From positions 525,680 through 589,679 of the forward strand of contig NZ_JAIMCB010000001.1 in the NCBI RefSeq assembly GCF_025499425.1: 64,000 nucleotides of DNA, in the 5' to 3' direction. Every line of letters begins with the position of its first letter. The stretch's first letter is position 1. Both the position numbers and the translations under genes were made by a program. This document shows, piece after piece, positions 57,953 through 64,000 of this stretch. The notes below the pieces were generated by a model. It made no database searches, had not been told where the DNA came from, and worked only from the letters and a program-made list of their open reading frames with translations. This stretch comes from Acidiferrimicrobium sp. IK. GTDB lineage: Bacteria > Actinomycetota > Acidimicrobiia > Acidimicrobiales > Palsa-688.

Positions 57953-59244
57953 CGGGCGATGCTCAGATCGGCTCGCACCTGCCATCCCTCCTCCGGCCCC
58001 GGACCGGCGTGGACGTGCCCGTGATACAACGCCAGGCGCTCCCGCATCCCGGCGATCCCGTGTCCCGGCGCCGCGTTCGGTGTCCCGGCGACCGGCCGGC
58101 CGTCGTCGCGCACCTCCACGTGCAGCCGGGGACGGTCGAACGACAGCGTCACCTCGACCCGGGTCGGCCCGCCGGCGTGCTTGAGGGTGTTGGTCGTCGC
58201 CTCCTGCACCACGCGGTACACCGCCAGCTCGGCGCCGCTCGGGATCGGGAACGGTTCCCCCTCCACCCGCAGCCCGGCCCGCAACCCCGTCGCTTCCAGC
58301 GTGCGCAGCAGTTCGGGGAGCTCCGCGATCCCGGGCTGGGGCGCGAACCCGGCGTCCTCCCGGTCGTCGCGGAGGACCCCGAGGAGCCGGCGGGTCTCGC
58401 TGAGCGCCTGGCGGCCGATCTCCGACACGTTGCGGATGGCGGCGTCGGCCCGCTCCGGTTCGGTGTGCAGCTTGGCGGAGGCCGCGTCGGCCATGGTGAC
58501 GATCACCGCCAGGCTGTGGGCGATGATGTCGTGCATCTCCCGTGCGATGCGGGTCCGTTCCGACGCCGCCGCGATCTTCGACTGCTGGTCGCGCTCGTAC
58601 TCGAGGCGAGCGGCCCGCTCGGTCAGGTCCGCGAGGTGCGCCCGGCGGGTCCGCAGGTACGCCCCCGAGATCAACGCGGCGCCTACCAGCCCGGAGAGAA
58701 AAACGAACGAGCGGATCCACGTCCCCGCCAGCGTCCAGCGGGCGGTGGCCATGACCACGCCGATTTCGACCACCGCCGCGCCGGCCGCGGCCAGCTGCCG
58801 GCTGCGCTCGGTGGACACCGTGAACAGCGCGACGAGCAGCGCCACGTCGGCTACCAGCGCCTCGCTGACGAACCACTGCACCAACGCGACGAGGGCGATC
58901 ACCGCGAACACCGCGACCGGCCGGCGCCGGCGCCAGCCGAGCGGAACCACCAGGGCGAAGTCGCAGATCCAGCTGGCCGGGGTGTGGCTGGTGTGCGACA
59001 GCAGCCACGGGAGGCTGGCGACGGCCAGCCCGGCCGCGATCAGGCCGTCGGCGACATAGGGGCGGTCCCGGTCGAAGGCGACCGCCCACTCCCACCAGGC
59101 GAGCACCGTGGCGGACAGCCCGCTGTGCTTGTCAGGCGCCTCGGAGAAATCGGCCGGGTGGGCTCCGGCCGGTTCCGACGCCTCGCCCGGTGCCGGGCGG
59201 GCCGGGTCCTCGGCCCGGCGCCGGGGAGTGGAGGCGAGCGTCAT
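57949..59244 (-). CDS. Sensor histidine kinase (HisKA_3, NarX/DesK-type)
   Basis: About 431 residues. Several membrane helices lie at about residues 60-200 (LIAAGLAVASLPWLL, ALVVPLGWRRRRPVAVFAVIAL, ADVALLVALFTV). The dimerisation motif is EMHDIIAHSLAVIVTMAD with the phospho-His, and the C-terminal HATPase has VYRVVQEATTNTLKHAGG and GHGIAGMRERLALY. Starts at 59298 and 59349 are also open; I chose 59244 (MTLASTPRR). It is translationally coupled to the response regulator. Confidence 0.92.
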   Translation of the reverse strand: MTLASTPRRRAEDPARPAPGEASEPAGAHPADFSEAPDKHSGLSATVLAWWEWAVAFDRDRPYVADGLIAAGLAVASLPWLLSHTSHTPASWICDFALVVPLGWRRRRPVAVFAVIALVALVQWFVSEALVADVALLVALFTVSTERSRQLAAAGAAVVEIGVVMATARWTLAGTWIRSFVFLSGLVGAALISGAYLRTRRAHLADLTERAARLEYERDQQSKIAAASERTRIAREMHDIIAHSLAVIVTMADAASAKLHTEPERADAAIRNVSEIGRQALSETRRLLGVLRDDREDAGFAPQPGIAELPELLRTLEATGLRAGLRVEGEPFPIPSGAELAVYRVVQEATTNTLKHAGGPTRVEVTLSFDRPRLHVEVRDDGRPVAGTPNAAPGHGIAGMRERLALYHGHVHAGPGPEEGWQVRADLSIAR

Positions 59245-59387
59245 CGCCGCGACGGTACCGACTCGCCGCCGCCGAACTCCCGCGGGCCGCCGTGTCATAC
59301 CTGAGTCGTACACCGCCTGCGACCTTGGTCGTAGGCGGGGGAGGGGCAATCATCCTGTGGCGCGCTGCCAGGGCCGCCGTGGCTCCC

Positions 59388-59393
59388 TACCCT
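59388..59393 (+). promoter_or_regulatory. Candidate leaderless -10 box before the DedA gene
   Basis: TACCCT ends 7 nt before the ATG at 59401. Confidence 0.45.
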
Positions 59394-59400
59394 AGGGGCC

Positions 59401-60165
59401 ATGCACCCCGCCGTATCGGTAGCCCTGCTGGACCCGACCGGATTCGTGAAATCGTCGGGGTACCTCGCCATCTTCGTGCTCTCGGTGCTGCAGTCGTGCT
59501 GCATCCCGACGTCGTCGGAGCTGACTCTGGGCTTCGCCGGGGTCCTGGCGTCGCAAGGCACCCTGAGCCTGCCGGGCGTCATCGCCGCCGGCACCGCCGG
59601 CGAGCTGGTCGGGGCCTACATCGCCTGGTTCGTCGGGCGGGCCGGTGGGCGCCCGTTCGTGGAGCGCTACGGCAAGTACGTGCTGGTCACCGGCCGGGAC
59701 CTCGACCGGGCCGAAGCCTGGTTCGAGCGGCGCGGCCAGTGGGGTGTGCTCGTGAGCCGGCTCCTGCCGGTCATCCGCAACTTCGTGGCCCTGCCCGCCG
59801 GTATCGCCGAGGTGCCCCTGGTGCGCTTCGGGTTGATGACCGCGGTCGGCAGCCTTATCTGGGATGGCGCGATGGCCATCATCGGCTACGAGGTCGGCGG
59901 CAGCTACAAGTCGGTGATGAAGGGGTTCAGTGACGCCGGCTATGTCCTCGGGGTGCTCGTCGTCGCCGCGCTGGCGTTCGTGATCTGGCACCGGTGGCGT
60001 TCGTACAAGGCGCACACCACCGGCGCCGGCGTCGCCGGTTCCCGCGGCATCGGGGCCCACAGCATCGGCGCCCGCGCCGCTGAGACCCGCGCTGCTGAGA
60101 CCCGCACCGCCGAGCCGCAGCCCGTTCGGGCCGCCCCGGCGCCGGTCAGGAAGCGCCCCCGGTGA
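59401..60165 (+). CDS. DedA/SNARE-associated (VTT) membrane protein
   Basis: A 254-residue membrane protein of the VTT/DedA family. It has a helix at about 18-32 (YLAIFVLSVLQSCCIP), the ELTLGFAGVLA and GTAGELVGAYIAWFVGRAGG segments, the conserved SRLLPVIRNFVALPAG and a last helix (about 181-198). Such proteins move phospholipid or undecaprenyl phosphate. The C-terminus has a repeated AAETR tail (about 220-235) ending in Arg/Lys/Pro. The stop overlaps the next gene. Confidence 0.9.
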   Translation: MHPAVSVALLDPTGFVKSSGYLAIFVLSVLQSCCIPTSSELTLGFAGVLASQGTLSLPGVIAAGTAGELVGAYIAWFVGRAGGRPFVERYGKYVLVTGRDLDRAEAWFERRGQWGVLVSRLLPVIRNFVALPAGIAEVPLVRFGLMTAVGSLIWDGAMAIIGYEVGGSYKSVMKGFSDAGYVLGVLVVAALAFVIWHRWRSYKAHTTGAGVAGSRGIGAHSIGARAAETRAAETRTAEPQPVRAAPAPVRKRPR

Positions 60166-60989
60166 GCACCGGGCGCCACGCGCGGCCGAGCCCTCTGACC
60201 ACGCCCGGCGCGCTGCGAGTCCCGCAGATCACCGCCATCTTCTGGCTGATCAAGCTGCTGTCCACCGCGATGGGCGAATCCACCTCCGACTACCTGGTGC
60301 ACGCCATGCCCCCCGTCGCGGCGGTGCTGCTCGGTTTCGTCGCTTTCCTCGCCGCCCTCGGCGTGCAGTTCCGCCAAGGCCGCTACGTGGCGTGGTCCTA
60401 CTGGCTGGCGGTCGCGATGGTCGGCGTCTTTGGGACCATGGCAGCCGACGTGCTCCACGTCGGCTTCGGGGTCCCTTACACCGTCTCGACGGTGTTCTAC
60501 GCGGTGGTCCTCGTCGCGGTGTTCGTCGCTTGGAAGCGAACGGAAGGGACGCTGTCGATCCACTCGATCGACACCCCCCGCCGGGAGGCGTTCTACTGGG
60601 CCACGGTCGTCGCGACCTTCGCCATGGGCACCGCGCTCGGCGACTTCTCGGCTTATACGTTGCACCTCGGCTACTTCCCCTCCGCGGTGGTGTTCCTGGC
60701 GGTCATCGCCATCCCCGCGGTCGGGTTCCGGTGGCTGCGCTGGAGCGCGGTGCTGTCCTTCTGGTTCGCGTACGTCGTCACCCGCCCGCTCGGGGCGTCG
60801 CTCGCCGACGGGCTCGGCAAGCCCAAGTCCACGAGCGGCCTCGGTCTGGGCAACGGCGCGGTGGCCGGGGTCCTCTGCTTGCTGATCGTCATCGCCGTCG
60901 GGTACCTGGCCGTCACCGGCGCCGACGTGCAAGACCCCCAGCCGCAGGCCCACCTGCAGGCCGAGCGGGTCCGGTCCCGCCGGGGCTGA
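60162..60989 (+). CDS. COG4705-like integral membrane protein
   Basis: A 275-residue protein with about seven helices. Internal repeats are visible: KLLSTAMGESTSDYLVH (about 30-46) and MGTALGDFSAYTLHLG (about 151-166). This repeated GE/GD-x2-S/A-x-Y motif is the sign of COG4705 membrane proteins. They are often next to DedA or metal-related genes, but the substrate is unknown. GTG start, coupled to the DedA gene by GTGA. Confidence 0.82.
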   Translation: MSTGRHARPSPLTTPGALRVPQITAIFWLIKLLSTAMGESTSDYLVHAMPPVAAVLLGFVAFLAALGVQFRQGRYVAWSYWLAVAMVGVFGTMAADVLHVGFGVPYTVSTVFYAVVLVAVFVAWKRTEGTLSIHSIDTPRREAFYWATVVATFAMGTALGDFSAYTLHLGYFPSAVVFLAVIAIPAVGFRWLRWSAVLSFWFAYVVTRPLGASLADGLGKPKSTSGLGLGNGAVAGVLCLLIVIAVGYLAVTGADVQDPQPQAHLQAERVRSRRG

Positions 60990-60999
60990 CCCCGCTCGA

Positions 61000-62403
<1,404 letters not shown>

Positions 62404-62540
62404 CACACACCCCGCTCGTCGCCGGCGGCGGGGTCGGGGAATCCCATCCCCACCGTCCGCCGCGCTCACCGTCCAAGGGGCCCGCCCGGGCCGAGTGCCA
62501 CCACCCAACCTACCGACGGCGCGCGACATCCCCGCTCAGG

Positions 62541-62579
62541 CCGGCCGCCCGGATCCGGCCGCCCGGATCCGGCCGCCCC
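62541..62579. repeat. 14-bp tandem repeat
   Basis: CCGGCCGCCCGGAT is present twice in full (62541-62554, 62555-62568) and a third time in part (to 62579), in the 216-bp gap between the HNH and MscS genes. The rest of this gap shows nothing else. Confidence 0.75.
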
Positions 62580-62619
62580 GGCCCGGTCCGCCCCGGCCCT
62601 GCTCGCCCGCGGCGCGGAG

Positions 62620-63816
62620 CTACACGCCGGCGCGGGCCGCGACCGGCTCCGTCGCCGGGTCCGGCCCGCCCACGTAACGGTCGCGAGGCAGCGCTTCGGG
62701 GTGGTGGCGTCCGACCCAGCCGATCAGCTCCTCGCGGACCAAGCAGCGCAGGTCGAACGCCGCGCTGGAGTTGCTCGCCGACACCAAGGCCCGGACCTGC
62801 ACGGTCCTGTCGGTGGCGTCGGTGACCTGCAGCGTGGCGGTCTGGCCGTCCCAAAGCGGGCTGTCCGCGACGACGTCGGCCAGCTTGGCCCGCAGCTCGT
62901 CGATGGGGGCGGTGTAGTCGAGGTACAGGTACACGACGCCGAGCAGGTCAGCGGAGCTGCGAGTCCAGTTCTCGAACGGGGTGGTGGTGAAGTACGACAC
63001 CGGCAGCACCAGCCGGCGGCGGTCCCAGCAGCGCAGCACCACGTAGGAGAGAGTGATCTCCTCCACCCATCCGTAGTCGCCGTTGACCACCAGCACGTCA
63101 TCGAGGCGGATCGGCTCGGTGAACGCCAGCTGGATGCCGGCGATCAAGTTCCCGAGGACCGGGCGCGCAGCGGTGCCCGCGACCAGCCCGGCTATGCCGG
63201 CCGAGGCCAGGAGGCTGGTGCCCACCACCCGGATCGAGTGGAAGGTGAGCAGGCTGGCGGCGATGGCGATGATCGCGACCACCGCGACAGTCACCCGGCG
63301 CAGCACCAGGATCTGGGTTCTGAGCTTGCGGGCCCGCAGGTTGTCGGTGACGCTGACGTCGTAGCGGCTAAAGCTGCTGTCCTCCAACGCCAGGATCAGC
63401 TCGACGACGAGCCACCCGAACGACCCGATCTGGCCGACTGCGAGCACGTGAGAGGCGGTAGCGCTCCAAGACACCCTCGGCGCCGCGGCCGACCAGGCGC
63501 TGGCGGCGGCGACGGCCACCGCCACCATCCGCGCCGCTCCCTTCGCCCGGCGGGCGAGAGCACCGGCCGTCGACAGTCGTGGCGCGGCGCGACGCAGGGC
63601 GAAGAAAACCGCGGCGTGCACCAGGAGGGCAAAGACGATGCTGCCGCCGGCGACGGTCGCGAAGTGAAGGACGTCGGAGCGGGTCACGACATCGCGTGCT
63701 ACCCACCTAGACGGCCAGACGAACGTGACAGGCCTCTTCAACCCGTTCGCAGCGTGGGCCGAGCGGGCGCGCCGACGCCCGATCCCGACCGGGAGAACCG
63801 GCCCAGGATCGGGCAT
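62620..63816 (-). CDS. MscS-family mechanosensitive ion channel
   Basis: A 398-residue MscS-like protein with four or more membrane helices. The pore-lining helix is GTSLLASAGIAGLVAGTAARP, followed by VLGNLIAGIQLAFTEPIRLDD and the beta domain (GDYGWVEEITLSYVVLRCWD, PVSYFTTTPFENWTR). It should open on hypo-osmotic shock. The start at 63816 is the longest ATG; later starts before the first helix are possible. Confidence 0.9.
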   Translation of the reverse strand: MPDPGPVLPVGIGRRRARSAHAANGLKRPVTFVWPSRWVARDVVTRSDVLHFATVAGGSIVFALLVHAAVFFALRRAAPRLSTAGALARRAKGAARMVAVAVAAASAWSAAAPRVSWSATASHVLAVGQIGSFGWLVVELILALEDSSFSRYDVSVTDNLRARKLRTQILVLRRVTVAVVAIIAIAASLLTFHSIRVVGTSLLASAGIAGLVAGTAARPVLGNLIAGIQLAFTEPIRLDDVLVVNGDYGWVEEITLSYVVLRCWDRRRLVLPVSYFTTTPFENWTRSSADLLGVVYLYLDYTAPIDELRAKLADVVADSPLWDGQTATLQVTDATDRTVQVRALVSASNSSAAFDLRCLVREELIGWVGRHHPEALPRDRYVGGPDPATEPVAARAGV

Positions 63817-63847
63817 CGCCGGCGCTCTAGCGACCAGCCCCGTCCGG

Positions 63848-64000
63848 CTACATCCCGGAGGCCGTCACGATCGGCTTGTTGAGCCGGACGTTGCCGGTGG
63901 AGCCGTAGAAGGTGGCGTCACCGAAGTTGAATACGCCGCCGTCGGAGGCGACGAGCCAGTAGCCCTTTCCATCCGACGTCGCGGCCATGCCGACGATGGG
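63848..64000 (-). CDS. Partial protein with [14 protein letters not shown] repeats (5' end outside the window)
   Basis: The last 50 codons of a gene that runs off the right edge. It reads [38 protein letters not shown] and [12 protein letters not shown], then TAG. This is one unit of a repeat seen many times over in secreted proteins of Acidimicrobiia and some other actinobacteria, probably a beta-propeller-like fold next to hydrolase or cell-wall domains. The missing N-terminus would tell which. Confidence 0.85.
   Translation of the reverse strand, partial: PIVGMAATSDGKGYWLVASDGGVFNFGDATFYGSTGNVRLNKPIVTASGM

Overview
The window is a gene-dense, very GC-rich stretch of an actinobacterial chromosome. 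Many starts are GTG, and gene after gene is joined to the next by a 4-base ATGA or GTGA stop/start overlap. Several features point to Acidimicrobiia or a close relative: the right edge carries the tail of a protein built on [14 protein letters not shown] repeats, and there are F420/FMN split-barrel and luciferase-like enzymes, a DUF222/HNH protein, a triple-fused Liv transporter, and many TetR-controlled acyl-CoA modules. The lineage is an inference from gene content, not from a marker gene.

Layout. 1-9.5 kb is mostly housekeeping and orphan genes: amidohydrolase, DUF3817 membrane pair, crotonase plus PPOX-type flavoprotein, stand-alone histidine kinase, DUF1707 protein, TesB thioesterase, GNAT, quinone oxidoreductase, PrxQ peroxiredoxin. 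9.5-16.2 kb is an organosulfate module: a GntR/UTRA regulator, a type I sulfatase with a CxPxR motif and its formylglycine-generating enzyme in one operon, with a SulP permease and an MFS carrier on the other strand. A regularly spaced set of 10-bp GT-N6-AC boxes separates the two arms. 16.4-26.7 kb is an acyl-CoA catabolism block: SDR and TetR divergent from acyl-CoA dehydrogenase, APH-like kinase, CoA ligase, a LivG gene remnant, crotonase, a double CoA-transferase, and a further ligase. 26.9-29.7 kb is a TetR-limonene-epoxide-hydrolase-like-ferredoxin-P450 cassette with matching palindromes before the regulator and before the cassette. 29.9-34.5 kb holds a diiron oxygenase divergent from a TetR, an SDR, QueA and a SufR-like regulator.

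34.5-38.9 kb is a four-gene catabolic operon (CoA ligase, PhyH dioxygenase, SDR, EthD) divergent from a TetR with a basic tail. 38.9-46.8 kb links an F420-type luciferase-like enzyme and a second APH-like kinase to a branched-chain/acyl substrate ABC importer (LivK, a LivH-LivM-LivG fusion, LivF) and an amidohydrolase. 46.8-50.4 kb is a TetR/MmpL pair. 50.4-51.4 kb holds STAS and anti-sigma kinase-like genes ending in a textbook terminator. 52.7-54 kb holds tRNA-Thr, tRNA-Met, rpmG, then an ECF sigma/anti-sigma pair. 54-64 kb holds a PIN/AbrB toxin-antitoxin pair, a PolA-like polymerase, an SRPBCC protein, a NarL-type two-component system, two membrane proteins, a DUF222-HNH protein, an MscS channel and the partial repeat protein.

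Overall the window is a set of import-and-degrade cassettes for hydrophobic or sulfated organic compounds, most with a local TetR or GntR regulator and a visible inverted repeat in the control region. Several genes have a TAnnnT hexamer only 6-7 nt before the start codon, which suggests leaderless transcripts are common. No CRISPR array, prophage or intact insertion sequence was seen.
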